Shown here: piece after piece, positions 1-7,282 of the stretch
Numbering within the stretch: position 1 is the stretch's first letter
Layout: every line of letters begins with the position of its first letter
DNA from: an uncultured Pseudomonadales bacterium
GTDB taxonomy: Bacteria; Pseudomonadota; Gammaproteobacteria; Pseudomonadales; Porticoccaceae
Reading direction: 5' to 3'
Assembly: GCA_905478725.1 (NCBI GenBank)
Contig: CAJQJT010000195.1
Coordinates: 1 to 11,188, forward strand
Length of the DNA: 11,188 nt
The notes under the pieces: generated by a model
Databases searched by the model: none
Told to the model about the DNA's origin: nothing
The model's input: the letters and a program-made list of their open reading frames with translations, nothing else
Program-made: the position numbers and the translations under genes

Positions 1-723
1 CTGCTGGAGCTGGCCAGTCACTACGATATTGATATCGCCTATCAGGAAGATAATATTTTCCGTCGCAATCGTCGTCTTGTGGTATTTGATATGGATTCGA
101 CACTGATCGACGCCGAGGTTATCGATGAGCTGGCCCACGAAGCTGGCGTTGGCGATCAGGTTGCCGCTATTACCGAGGCGGCGATGCAGGGTGAGATCGA
201 TTTTAAAGCCAGTTTTACTCAGCGTATGGCGCTGCTCAAGGGGCTAGATGCCAGTGTGCTGCAATCGGTAGCCGAGCGACTGCGTTTAAATGAAGGCGCC
301 GAGCACCTTATCTCGACTCTGAAAAAACTGGGTTATAAAACCGCCATTGTCTCCGGCGGCTTCACCTTTTTCGGTGAGTATCTACAGCAGCGCCTGGGTG
401 TGGACTATGTCTATGCCAATCAGCTGGATGTTGAAGATGGATTGGTAACCGGTCGGGTGACAGGTGAGATTATTGACGGTCAGCGCAAGGCCGAGTTGCT
501 GCGCCAGATCGCTGAGCGCGAGGGTCTGATGTTACAGCAGGTAATTGCTGTGGGGGATGGAGCCAATGATTTGCCAATGCTGAGCATTGCCGGCCTGGGC
601 ATTGCTTTTCGCGCTAAGCCTCTGGTTAAGGCCTCGGCCAAGCAGTCTATTTCTAATCTCGGATTGGATGGCATTCTCTATCTGCTGGGCTACAGTGACA
701 AAGATACGCTGATTCTTGATTAA
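1..723 (+). CDS. serB: Phosphoserine phosphatase SerB, C-terminal part (5' end outside window)
   Basis: SerB hydrolyses O-phosphoserine to serine, the last step of serine biosynthesis, in the cytoplasm. The reading frame is open from base 1, so the true start and any N-terminal ACT-like regulatory part lie off the left edge. The ATG-like start that could be read at 79 (GTG) is internal, because conserved sequence (FRRNRRLVVFDMDST) continues upstream of it. HAD phosphatase motifs are in order: motif I DMDST with the nucleophile and acid aspartates at window codons 30 and 32, motif II Ser in IVSGGF, motif III Lys in QRKAELL, and motif IV GDGANDLPML. The C-terminus looks complete. It is convergent with the FimX-like gene; I recall the same serB/fimX neighbourhood in Pseudomonas aeruginosa (PA4960/PA4959). 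Identity is confident. Confidence 0.96.
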   Translation: MLELASHYDIDIAYQEDNIFRRNRRLVVFDMDSTLIDAEVIDELAHEAGVGDQVAAITEAAMQGEIDFKASFTQRMALLKGLDASVLQSVAERLRLNEGAEHLISTLKKLGYKTAIVSGGFTFFGEYLQQRLGVDYVYANQLDVEDGLVTGRVTGEIIDGQRKAELLRQIAEREGLMLQQVIAVGDGANDLPMLSIAGLGIAFRAKPLVKASAKQSISNLGLDGILYLLGYSDKDTLILD

Positions 724-754
724 GCCCCGCAGAACTCTGGGGGCGTTCTTTAAA
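724..754 (+). terminator. Candidate terminator of serB
   Basis: Directly after the serB stop, GCCCC, a bulged G, then CAG pairs across an AACT loop with CTG and GGGGC (724-744). GTTCTTT follows. The stem is 8 bp with one bulge and the T tract is short and interrupted, so this is a modest intrinsic terminator. It sits between two convergent stops (723 and 762). On the opposite strand the hairpin is not followed by a U tract, so it would serve serB better than the FimX-like gene. Confidence 0.45.
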
Positions 755-761
755 ACCTGCT

Positions 762-2864
762 CTAGGGCCCCTCAGAGAAGTCGTAGTCCATGGTAAAGGA
801 TGGCTCGTTGATGTAGTGGCCTTGAATATACTGCACGCCCTGCTGCCAGAGTATGGGAATAATAGTCGCCGTCTCCACAAAAGGTACTATTACATCGACC
901 CCGGTTCCGGTCATGCCGCCCATAATACTTTGGAATTCTTCCTTTCCTTGAGCAGCTTTGCCTTGGTCCGCATTGGTAAGCTTCTCAACAATCACGCGGT
1001 CCACTTTAACGAAGTCAGCTTTGATCCGCTCCAAGGTTTTAAGGGGGTTGATAGCGAGACCGAAGTTGCTGATTCCAACCTGTCCCTGGGCTTTTTTCAT
1101 TTCCTCACAGAGTGCTGCAGCCTGATTCAGATAGCGCACTGCATCAATCTCACGGAATTGGAAAATTAACGCATTCGGGGCTAGTTTGGAAATGCTCAGG
1201 GCTTTTTGCAGCCAGGGTAAAAATTCACTGTCGGCAAAGGATTGGGCGCTGATATTAATAAATAGTTGGGTCTCAGGGTTGGTTTTGAGTTTCTCAGTGA
1301 GTGAGCTGAGCGCCTGACCAATGACCCAGCGATCCACTTCTGCGGCAATCTCGGATTTAAACAGGTTGGCGATAAAGTCCTCGGGTATTTCGCTCACCGG
1401 AACATCCTTTTTTACGCCCAAAATAACTTCGTAATATTCCTTGCCGCTGCCGCCGTCTATCAGTGCCACTATGGGTTGGTAGCGAATTGAAAAGGCACCT
1501 TTGCTGAGCAGGTTCTTGGCAGTGATAACCACTGCCTCAGCCTTGGAGATATCGTCCGAATGAATATCTGGTATATAGAACTTGGCACCATTGCCGAGGC
1601 TATTGTCTTCTCTCAACTGGGAAATAGCCTCTTCACTGCGCTCGAGACCGCGCTCAACGGAGGGCACATTTTCATTGAGGCCGGTGATGCCAATTGACGT
1701 GGTTAGGGAGAAGGTTTCATCGTCTATATCAAACACTTGCTGCTCGATCTGTTGGCAGATGTCCGCTGCTAGCTCGACGGCTTTCTCTTCCGCTGTATCC
1801 GGTAGCACTATGACAAAGCAGTTTTCTGAGACCCTGCCACAGTCGAGATTGTGATCAAACAGCTGGACGATAAACATCACCAGAGAGTGGGCGACTTTCT
1901 CGGCTTTGGCTATGCCCAGATCCTCTTTGAGCTGAATAAACCGGTCTGCCTGTATATTCAGTAACATGCAGTCCTGACCACTCTGCACTGAGCGACTGAT
2001 GCCTCGACTGATCAATTCGTAGACTAGGTGCGGCTGTATGGCGCTGTATTCTGTGGTCTTTTGCTGTTCGCTATGGTCCATGTTGGCATCAAACAGTTTG
2101 TCTTTGTTAATCGTAAACTGCAGTGCCGGTTCAGCATCGTATTGAATTTGGTGGATTTCGAGAAATGCGTCACTCTCTTTACCATCTGCATCCACTGTTT
2201 TGATCACAGCTTCAAATGGCATGAGTTCATCAGAGCTCTGTAGGGGCACCATGTAGGCTTTAAGCTTCTCTCTGTCTCGAGCGCCGATATTGTCGATAAC
2301 CGGCATGCAGAGCATCTCCTCCGTATCACCAAAGCCGAAGATACTTGCGCAGGCGTCGTTGCCGTAGACATAGACACCTTCCTTGATAATGGCGATGGGA
2401 AAGCGTGAGATATCCATAAGATGTTGCGCGCGTTTTTCCGCGACTGACAGTTTTCGCTCCCACTCTCGGGACTGGCGGCGTTCATAGACGCTGCGCAATG
2501 AACGCTGCACAACCTTAATTAAATGTTGGTCTTGATCCTCCACTACAACATCAACGGCACCAAGGCGCATACCTTCGATAACCTTTTTCGGGTTGTATTC
2601 CTGACTGATCAAAATTACCGGCAGGTCTCTCTCAGCTCGACGTATACGCTGAAAAATATTTTGTGTGGGAATCTTGCTGTAGTCCTGAGCGGCGAGCAAT
2701 AGGTCCCAGTTGCGCATCGAAATGGTTTTTTGTAGTTGCTCTTCATTGGTTGCCAGTTTGGCTTCGACGACAAAGTCGGCGCTGCGTAAAATACTGATAA
2801 AACGATTGGCTTCATCATTGGATTTGTCGACGATTAAAATATGCAGTGGTTCATCTGAACGCAT
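762..2864 (-). CDS. fimX: FimX-like protein: degenerate REC-PAS-GGDEF-EAL
   Basis: FimX proteins are c-di-GMP effectors needed for type IV pilus assembly and twitching in Pseudomonas and Xanthomonas. This 700-aa protein has the FimX order and length. REC-like is about 5-125; D54 is present but the phosphoacceptor position is A59. A coiled linker spans about 125-150, PAS about 150-250, GGDEF-like about 275-430 and EAL-like about 445-690. The GGDEF signature is replaced by SENCF (346-350). The EAL motif reads EVI (479-481). The usual catalytic DDFG reads SNFG (599-602), the first Glu of ELTE is Q569, and the metal-binding Glu of AEGVE is P661. Q463, N537, K620 and Q681-G682 are retained. The expected role is as a sensor or scaffold, not a cyclase or phosphodiesterase. 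A putative SD (AAGGAAG) lies 10 nt before the ATG. It lies 24 bp downstream of the PilZ-like gene in the same direction, so co-transcription is likely. Pilus function is inferred from family and synteny; no pilus gene is in the window. Confidence 0.83.
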   Translation of the reverse strand: MRSDEPLHILIVDKSNDEANRFISILRSADFVVEAKLATNEEQLQKTISMRNWDLLLAAQDYSKIPTQNIFQRIRRAERDLPVILISQEYNPKKVIEGMRLGAVDVVVEDQDQHLIKVVQRSLRSVYERRQSREWERKLSVAEKRAQHLMDISRFPIAIIKEGVYVYGNDACASIFGFGDTEEMLCMPVIDNIGARDREKLKAYMVPLQSSDELMPFEAVIKTVDADGKESDAFLEIHQIQYDAEPALQFTINKDKLFDANMDHSEQQKTTEYSAIQPHLVYELISRGISRSVQSGQDCMLLNIQADRFIQLKEDLGIAKAEKVAHSLVMFIVQLFDHNLDCGRVSENCFVIVLPDTAEEKAVELAADICQQIEQQVFDIDDETFSLTTSIGITGLNENVPSVERGLERSEEAISQLREDNSLGNGAKFYIPDIHSDDISKAEAVVITAKNLLSKGAFSIRYQPIVALIDGGSGKEYYEVILGVKKDVPVSEIPEDFIANLFKSEIAAEVDRWVIGQALSSLTEKLKTNPETQLFINISAQSFADSEFLPWLQKALSISKLAPNALIFQFREIDAVRYLNQAAALCEEMKKAQGQVGISNFGLAINPLKTLERIKADFVKVDRVIVEKLTNADQGKAAQGKEEFQSIMGGMTGTGVDVIVPFVETATIIPILWQQGVQYIQGHYINEPSFTMDYDFSEGP

Positions 2865-2888
2865 AAAAATATTTCTTCCTTGGTGTTT

Positions 2889-4550
2889 TTAACAAAAGGC
2901 GATTTTGAAATGTGATAAATGTTCTGTGGTTTCCAGTTCCTCTTCCAGAATTGCGTAGCTCTGCTGTAGTGGTGTGATCACGAAAATCTTAGCGTTTTTA
3001 GTGTAGCGCAGAGGCGGGCACAACAATGTGACGCTTTCGCTGAGATCTCGCTTTTGTGAGAGCAATATAGCCTGCATAAACTGGTACTCAGAGTCCGGGC
3101 CTCGGGGCCTGATACGAATAGCGGCGGGGGCGCAGTGGCGGGCGGGAAATTGTACGCCACAGATACTGTAAAGGGAGGGTGAGATGTTTTTCCAGCGCAC
3201 AATCCCAGTCATCCATTTGTTCGCTTCACGGGTGCGAACGGCGATCAGCTCCCCGGGTTGCAGCTGTACTTTTTTATCATTTAGTTCAATGCAAGCGCCA
3301 TTGAGACTGACATTTTGGCGCAGCGCTTGGAGCACTTTAAGTTTGCTGTTTTTAGTCGCTGTCGGCATGTAGATAACCGGGTCATCTGGATTGTTGTCGA
3401 ACTTTTCAAATGTGGTGCCCCAGACATCATCTCTGCGCTTGATGCCTTGACCTTGATGATTTCTTGTCGGCGGCTGCTGCCCGCAGAGGCGCAAAAAGTT
3501 ATCGAAACTATCGGTTTTTGATAGCATGCAGATGGTCGCGGTAAAGCCCTGCGTTACTGAGAGTTGTGCCTGATCCTTGATGTGAGTCTCACGGCGCTTG
3601 AGTTTTTCTCCCCACTGCTTGATCAGGTCTCTGATAACCCGACGGGATACCCTGTCAGAAAATAAGGTGTCTGAATTGTCGTTAATAACACCCTTTAAAA
3701 AATCTACCAAATGGGATGTGTCGAGAATGATATTACCCGGATGTCCGTCACTGTCGTCAGCATAAACCGTTCCGTGATTTGTCGATGGGTCTACTGTGAA
3801 AAGTCCCTTGGCGTTGCCTCTGTGGAGCTCTGCGAGGGATGACCAAAATTCTAGTTCGCTGTAGACAAAGCGCAATTCATAATTGGACAAATGATGAGGC
3901 CTGGTGCTGCTAAAAAGCAGCAGCTTTATGTAAACCTTTTTAATTGAGCTATTGATGCCCAGATTGTCCGGCATATCTTTACTGGCCACCCCAAGCTGCT
4001 CAGCGAGCAGGTAAAGGGCATGTAATTCGCGCCAGTAAAAGCTTGGTTGTTGCAGGTAATGGCTGAGGCTGTTGAGCTGAATTCTGGCCAGCAGATGACA
4101 GGCGGCAAGTATACATTGGGCTAGATGGCCGCTTTTGCTGGTTTGCCTTGGGTTTACAGGAAGCTCGTTTCCCAGTTGATAGATAACTAGCTTGTAGCCT
4201 TCAAAAAGGCGTCTGACCAGTGACTGACCGAGAGAGATCGCTTTGGCTGTAGACTGGTTGAGCTGATTCTGTAATAGACCCTCAGTGGATCTAATGACTG
4301 CTGGATTGAGGCTGTCGAGAATAGCCATTTTTATGTTTGGCGGATTGTCCGACCCTATAACCGATGGCAGAGTTCGGTAGAGCTCCATGCAGTTGTTGGC
4401 ATAGTTGGTCGCAGACAAGCGGCTGATAAATTGTTCGGCTGTGGCTTGGTCTACTATTTTCTCATCGATACTTGTTGCGAGGTTGTCAGCGATGGAAGGT
4501 TTTAAAATACTCAGCAGGGCTGCAATATTATTGTTTGAAGCAGGGCTCAT
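2889..4550 (-). CDS. Large protein with C-terminal PilZ-like domain
   Basis: I do not recognise a named gene. The 553-aa product has no obvious signal peptide or membrane segment. Residues about 1-350 look largely helical, with no motif I know. Residues about 400-485 resemble a PilZ beta barrel: NVSLNG at 413-418 fits the (D/N)xSxxG motif, GIVRW at 449-453 and GVQF at 465-468 match the later PilZ strands. A clear RxxxR motif, which clamps c-di-GMP in canonical PilZ domains, is absent; KRR at 371-373 is the nearest basic patch. The domain may therefore bind c-di-GMP poorly or act through protein contacts. A further 70 residues follow the domain. It is the first gene of a likely two-gene operon with the FimX-like gene. 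The start at 4550 has only a weak SD (AGG). In Xanthomonas a PilZ protein binds FimX and PilB, so a partner role here is plausible but inferred. Confidence 0.62.
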   Translation of the reverse strand: MSPASNNNIAALLSILKPSIADNLATSIDEKIVDQATAEQFISRLSATNYANNCMELYRTLPSVIGSDNPPNIKMAILDSLNPAVIRSTEGLLQNQLNQSTAKAISLGQSLVRRLFEGYKLVIYQLGNELPVNPRQTSKSGHLAQCILAACHLLARIQLNSLSHYLQQPSFYWRELHALYLLAEQLGVASKDMPDNLGINSSIKKVYIKLLLFSSTRPHHLSNYELRFVYSELEFWSSLAELHRGNAKGLFTVDPSTNHGTVYADDSDGHPGNIILDTSHLVDFLKGVINDNSDTLFSDRVSRRVIRDLIKQWGEKLKRRETHIKDQAQLSVTQGFTATICMLSKTDSFDNFLRLCGQQPPTRNHQGQGIKRRDDVWGTTFEKFDNNPDDPVIYMPTATKNSKLKVLQALRQNVSLNGACIELNDKKVQLQPGELIAVRTREANKWMTGIVRWKNISPSLYSICGVQFPARHCAPAAIRIRPRGPDSEYQFMQAILLSQKRDLSESVTLLCPPLRYTKNAKIFVITPLQQSYAILEEELETTEHLSHFKIAFC

Positions 4551-4575
4551 AAAAGTTAGCCTGAAAACGTTGTAG

Positions 4576-4587
4576 TTGGATTTCCAA
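4576..4587. repeat. Short inverted repeat upstream of the PilZ-like gene
   Basis: TTGGA-TT-TCCAA is a perfect 5-bp palindrome about 25 bp upstream of the PilZ-like start, inside the 222-bp divergent region shared with efp. It could be a small operator or chance. A TTGACT element on the minus strand (4627-4632) has no acceptable -10 at normal spacing. No other strong signal for the minus-strand operon is visible in 4551-4772. Confidence 0.25.
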
Positions 4588-4710
4588 TAAGAGGCTCTAT
4601 TTATCCTTTGGCACGTCTCTAAGTGTAGTCAACTTTTCCTTCTAGCTCGGCAATTCAGCGGCAACCTAATTTCAGCCGGTTAATAATTTTCCCAGTGGCA
4701 CCACAAACTG

Positions 4711-4739
4711 CTCAAATGTAGGGGAAGTTCGGGTATCAT
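4711..4739 (+). promoter_or_regulatory. Candidate efp promoter
   Basis: TATCAT at 4734-4739 matches five of six positions of a sigma70 -10 box. At 17-bp spacing the -35 position (CTCAAA, 4711-4716) matches only three of six. A start near 4746 would leave a leader of about 27 nt before efp. The -10 is reasonable and the -35 weak. Confidence 0.35.
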
Positions 4740-4772
4740 ATCGCCCTTTTCAGATAATCGAGAACCAAGCCA

Positions 4773-5345
4773 ATGTCAAACTACTCTACCAATGAATTTC
4801 GCTCCGGATTGAAGGTAATGCTCGATGGAGACCCCTGCTCGATCCTGGACAATGAACTGGTAAAGCCAGGTAAAGGTCAGGCATTCAATCGCGTGAAATT
4901 ACGCAACCTGAAAACGGGTCGAGTGTTGGAAAAGACCTTTAAGTCCGGTGAGCAACTAGAGGCAGCTGATGTTATGGATACTGATATGCAGTATCTCTAC
5001 AACGACGGTGATTTTTGGTGTTTTATGGAGCCAGATACCTTTGAACAGCATCAGGCCACTGAGAACGCGGTAGGTGATGCCCTGATCTGGTTGAGTGAGC
5101 AGGATACCTGCGTAGTGACTCTTTTCAATGGCGTACCGCTTTCGGTAACACCGCCCAATCATGTTGAGCTGGAGATTGTTGAAACCGATCCGGGTCTGCG
5201 TGGTGATACGGCTCAGGGTGGCAGCAAGCCAGCTAAGTTGGTTACTGGTGCCGTGGTGAAAGTACCACTGTTTTTGGATCAGGGTGAGATTATCCGTGTC
5301 GATACTCGCACCGGTGAATATCAGGGTCGCGTCAGCGCCAAATAA
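4773..5345 (+). CDS. efp: Elongation factor P
   Basis: EF-P binds ribosomes stalled at polyproline stretches, between the P and E sites, and stimulates peptide bond formation. The 190-aa product aligns from the first residues with E. coli EF-P and has all three beta-barrel domains. The modified lysine is K34, within [17 protein letters not shown] (domain I) and LYNDGDFW (domain II) follow, then [22 protein letters not shown] and a C-terminal TGEYQGRV. The length is usual for the bacterial family. K34 followed by G35 is the type modified by beta-lysylation, which agrees with the EpmA gene 53 bp downstream. The SD is poor (GAGAA about 9 nt upstream), so translation may rely on an open leader. 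The companion EpmB aminomutase is not in this window. Confidence 0.98.
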   Translation: MSNYSTNEFRSGLKVMLDGDPCSILDNELVKPGKGQAFNRVKLRNLKTGRVLEKTFKSGEQLEAADVMDTDMQYLYNDGDFWCFMEPDTFEQHQATENAVGDALIWLSEQDTCVVTLFNGVPLSVTPPNHVELEIVETDPGLRGDTAQGGSKPAKLVTGAVVKVPLFLDQGEIIRVDTRTGEYQGRVSAK

Positions 5346-5371
5346 GTTCTTTAGCCAGCCCTTGAGTGTGA

Positions 5372-5410
5372 AATGGAGGGCGTGAATGGAAGGCTTAAAT
5401 GGAACACTTA
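5372..5410 (+). repeat. Three tandem 13-bp repeats across the epmA start
   Basis: Three contiguous 13-bp units begin at 5372, 5385 and 5398, each opening with AATGGA. Units two and three differ at two positions (AATGGAAGGCTTA against AATGGAACACTTA); unit one is more diverged (AATGGAGGGCGTG). Because 13 is not a multiple of three, the three ATGs (5373, 5386, 5399) fall in three different frames. Unit three contains the real epmA start. GGAGGG in unit one sits 5 nt before the unit-two ATG, and GGAAGG in unit two sits 5 nt before the epmA ATG. Confidence 0.8.
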
Positions 5411-6355
5411 AATCAATGGCAGCCCGGCGCCACTATGGCTACTCTGCGTCAGCGGAGTCGGGTGCTTGCTAAGCTGCGGGATTTTTTTCAGCAGCGTCAG
5501 GTAATGGAAGTGGATGTGCCGCTGCTGTCTAGGGCAACAGTCACCGACCATAATATCGACAGTATTCAGGCGCGCAATGCAGATGTTGCAGCTTATCTTC
5601 AGACCTCTCCCGAATATTTTATGAAGCGACTGCTGGCCGCTGGTAGCGGCGACATCTATAGTCTCGGCAAAGCCTTTCGCGATGCTGAGAATGGCCGTCG
5701 TCACAACCCCGAGTTCACCATGTTGGAATGGTATCGCTGTGGTTGGGATGAGCATCAGTTGATGGATGAAGTGGCTGAACTGATTGTGAGCTTAGTGCCA
5801 GAGACAGGCGTTCGACGATGCAGTTATGCAGATGTATTTATCCAGCACTTGCAGGTCGACCCCCATTTTGCCGATTTAGCTGATCTACAAAGAATGGCCG
5901 TTATTGCCGGCTCAGAGGCCTGGGCCGATGAAACTCGTGCCAACTGTCTCGACCTCTTGTTTTCTGTTCTTATCGAACCGCAATTAGACGATGGTTTAGT
6001 GCTGGTGTATGACTATCCAGCCTGTCAGGCGGCCTTAGCTAAATGTGCTGAGGATAGTCAGGGGCGTCAGATTAGCCGACGTTTTGAGGGCTTCTTAAAC
6101 CGTGTTGAATTAGCCAATGGTTACTGTGAATTGACAGATGTTGCAGAGCAGGCCAGTCGTTTTGCCGAGGACCAGCGTCTGCGCAAGCTATCTGGCAAGG
6201 CTCCCGTGACTGCCGATTTGCAACTGCTCGCGGCGATGGAAGCCGGGCTTCCCGAATGTGCTGGTGTGGCTATGGGTGTGGATCGGTTGTTGATGCAGCT
6301 TCAGGGTGCCGATTCAATTGATCAGGTGATGCCGTTTAGCTGGGAGCGCTGTTAA
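5399..6355 (+). CDS. epmA: EF-P-(R)-beta-lysine ligase EpmA (PoxA/GenX)
   Basis: EpmA is a truncated class II lysyl-tRNA synthetase paralogue. It activates (R)-beta-lysine with ATP and attaches it to EF-P Lys34 instead of to tRNA. The 318-aa product lacks the anticodon-binding domain, as the family does (E. coli about 325 aa). Class II signatures are visible: TSPEYFMKRLL (about 69-79), motif 2 in the segment from FRDAENG to FTMLEWYR (about 93-112), ELANGYCELTD (about 236-246), and motif 3 GVAMGVDRLLM near the C-terminus. The start at 5399 is chosen because EHLNQWQPGAT aligns with the N-terminus of E. coli EpmA (SETASWQPSAS) and GGAAGG lies 5 nt upstream. It follows efp, its own substrate gene, by 53 bp, so co-transcription is likely. 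The start lies in a 13-bp tandem repeat with competing out-of-frame ATGs. Confidence 0.97.
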   Translation: MEHLNQWQPGATMATLRQRSRVLAKLRDFFQQRQVMEVDVPLLSRATVTDHNIDSIQARNADVAAYLQTSPEYFMKRLLAAGSGDIYSLGKAFRDAENGRRHNPEFTMLEWYRCGWDEHQLMDEVAELIVSLVPETGVRRCSYADVFIQHLQVDPHFADLADLQRMAVIAGSEAWADETRANCLDLLFSVLIEPQLDDGLVLVYDYPACQAALAKCAEDSQGRQISRRFEGFLNRVELANGYCELTDVAEQASRFAEDQRLRKLSGKAPVTADLQLLAAMEAGLPECAGVAMGVDRLLMQLQGADSIDQVMPFSWERC

Positions 6356-6358
6356 TTA

Positions 6359-6423
6359 GCTCGAGGCTTTTTATAGGGCTCAGGGCTTTTATAGGGCTCA
6401 GGGCTTTTAATTGGCTCAGGGCT
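6359..6423. repeat. 18-bp tandem repeat between convergent epmA and cysE
   Basis: About 3.7 units fill almost the whole 69-bp gap. The unit is GCTCAGGGCTTTTATAGG: copies begin at 6359 (diverged, one extra T), 6378, 6396 and 6414 (partial), with exact 18-bp spacing between the last three. The last copy runs up to the cysE stop codon. The units are direct, not inverted, repeats. The T runs are short and no strong hairpin is formed, so termination for either gene is not explained by a classical hairpin here. Replication slippage is the likely origin. Confidence 0.85.
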
Positions 6424-6424
6424 G

Positions 6425-7276
6425 TTAGTCACACTTAAAGTAATGATCCATGGCCTGTGAGGGCTCGTCACAGCGCGTATCACCAACCACAGTGGCTGGC
6501 ACACCAGCGACAACTGCATGAGCTGGTACGGCTCTTAAGACCACGCTGGATGCGGCGACCATAGCGCCTTCTCCCACTTCAATATTGCCCAGTATCTTTG
6601 CTCCAGGGCCAATCAATACGCCTTTACGAATTTTTGGATGGCGATCCCCTGAGACTTTACCTGTGCCGCCGAGAGTGACTGACTGCATGATGGATACACA
6701 GTCCTCAATCACCGCGGTTTCGCCAATCACCAAGCCGGTGGCATGATCAATTAAAATACCGCTGCCAATAACGGCTGCCGGATGAATGTCGACAGCAAAG
6801 ATCAGTGAGATTCTATATTGCACTAGCAGCGCTAAAGATTGACGTTCTTCATTCCATAGCTGATGTGCCGCGCGATATGCCTGGAGTGCCAGAAAGCCTT
6901 TAAAGTAGAGGAATGGCGTCAAATAGAGTGTGCATGCCGAATCTCGATCAACGGTGGCGGCAATATCCGCTGCTGCGGCATTAATAATATCGGTTGTCGA
7001 AAAAGCGCGATCCATAAGACTTCGTAGCATCGCCTGGGGCACCTCGTCGCTGGCAAGTTTACTTGCTAGGTAGTAACTGAGGGCGCTGCCGAGACTGCTG
7101 TGACTAAGAACCGTCGCGTTAAAGAAATTTGCCAGTGCAGGCTCATCGGTCGCCGCGGCTTGAGCTTCGCTGCGTATCTGCTGCCATATACTGTCAGGCC
7201 CTTTGATTGGCGTGGCGGTCAAAGGTGCGCTCGAGGCTGGATTGGATGCTGTGATAGGTTTATTCATAGCCGCCAT
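6425..7276 (-). CDS. cysE: Serine O-acetyltransferase
   Basis: CysE transfers acetyl from acetyl-CoA to L-serine, giving O-acetylserine, the acceptor for sulfide in cysteine synthesis. The 283-aa product has the helical N-terminal domain and the left-handed beta-helix of hexapeptide repeats. Catalytic residues are in place: D163 (VDIHP), H178 (IDHATG) and H213 (DRHPK), with the same mutual spacing as D143, H158 and H193 of E. coli CysE. The C-terminal tail (AMDHYF) resembles the E. coli tail that carries cysteine feedback inhibition. Compared with the family, the first 26 residues are an extra Ala/Pro/Thr-rich stretch. The start at 7276 is preceded by GGGGTG, with Met4 as an alternative. The comF stop is 6 bp upstream and the SD overlaps it, so translational coupling is likely. 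It converges on epmA. Confidence 0.95.
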   Translation of the reverse strand: MAAMNKPITASNPASSAPLTATPIKGPDSIWQQIRSEAQAAATDEPALANFFNATVLSHSSLGSALSYYLASKLASDEVPQAMLRSLMDRAFSTTDIINAAAADIAATVDRDSACTLYLTPFLYFKGFLALQAYRAAHQLWNEERQSLALLVQYRISLIFAVDIHPAAVIGSGILIDHATGLVIGETAVIEDCVSIMQSVTLGGTGKVSGDRHPKIRKGVLIGPGAKILGNIEVGEGAMVAASSVVLRAVPAHAVVAGVPATVVGDTRCDEPSQAMDHYFKCD

Positions 7277-7282
7277 TCTGAG

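Noticed and set aside
1582..1854. 90-codon plus-strand ORF opposite the FimX-like gene
   Set aside because: It lies wholly antisense to strongly conserved GGDEF-domain coding sequence, and its product has no recognisable motif.
2500..2864. Functional phosphorylatable response regulator
   Set aside because: The receiver-like domain has Ala at the phosphoacceptor position (A59) and lacks the usual acidic pocket.
4627..4632. TTGACT on the minus strand as the -35 of the PilZ-like/fimX operon
   Set aside because: No acceptable -10 hexamer stands at 16-18 bp; the nearest A/T-rich hexamer is about 23 bp away.
5373..5411. 12-codon ORF upstream of epmA as a real leader peptide
   Set aside because: Its own SD is weak and it probably results from the 13-bp repeat; kept only as part of the repeat finding.
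5408..5755. 115-codon minus-strand ORF opposite epmA
   Set aside because: It overlaps conserved class II synthetase coding sequence and looks like a shadow frame.
6359..6423. CRISPR-like array
   Set aside because: The 18-bp units are directly tandem with no spacers, and there are no cas genes.
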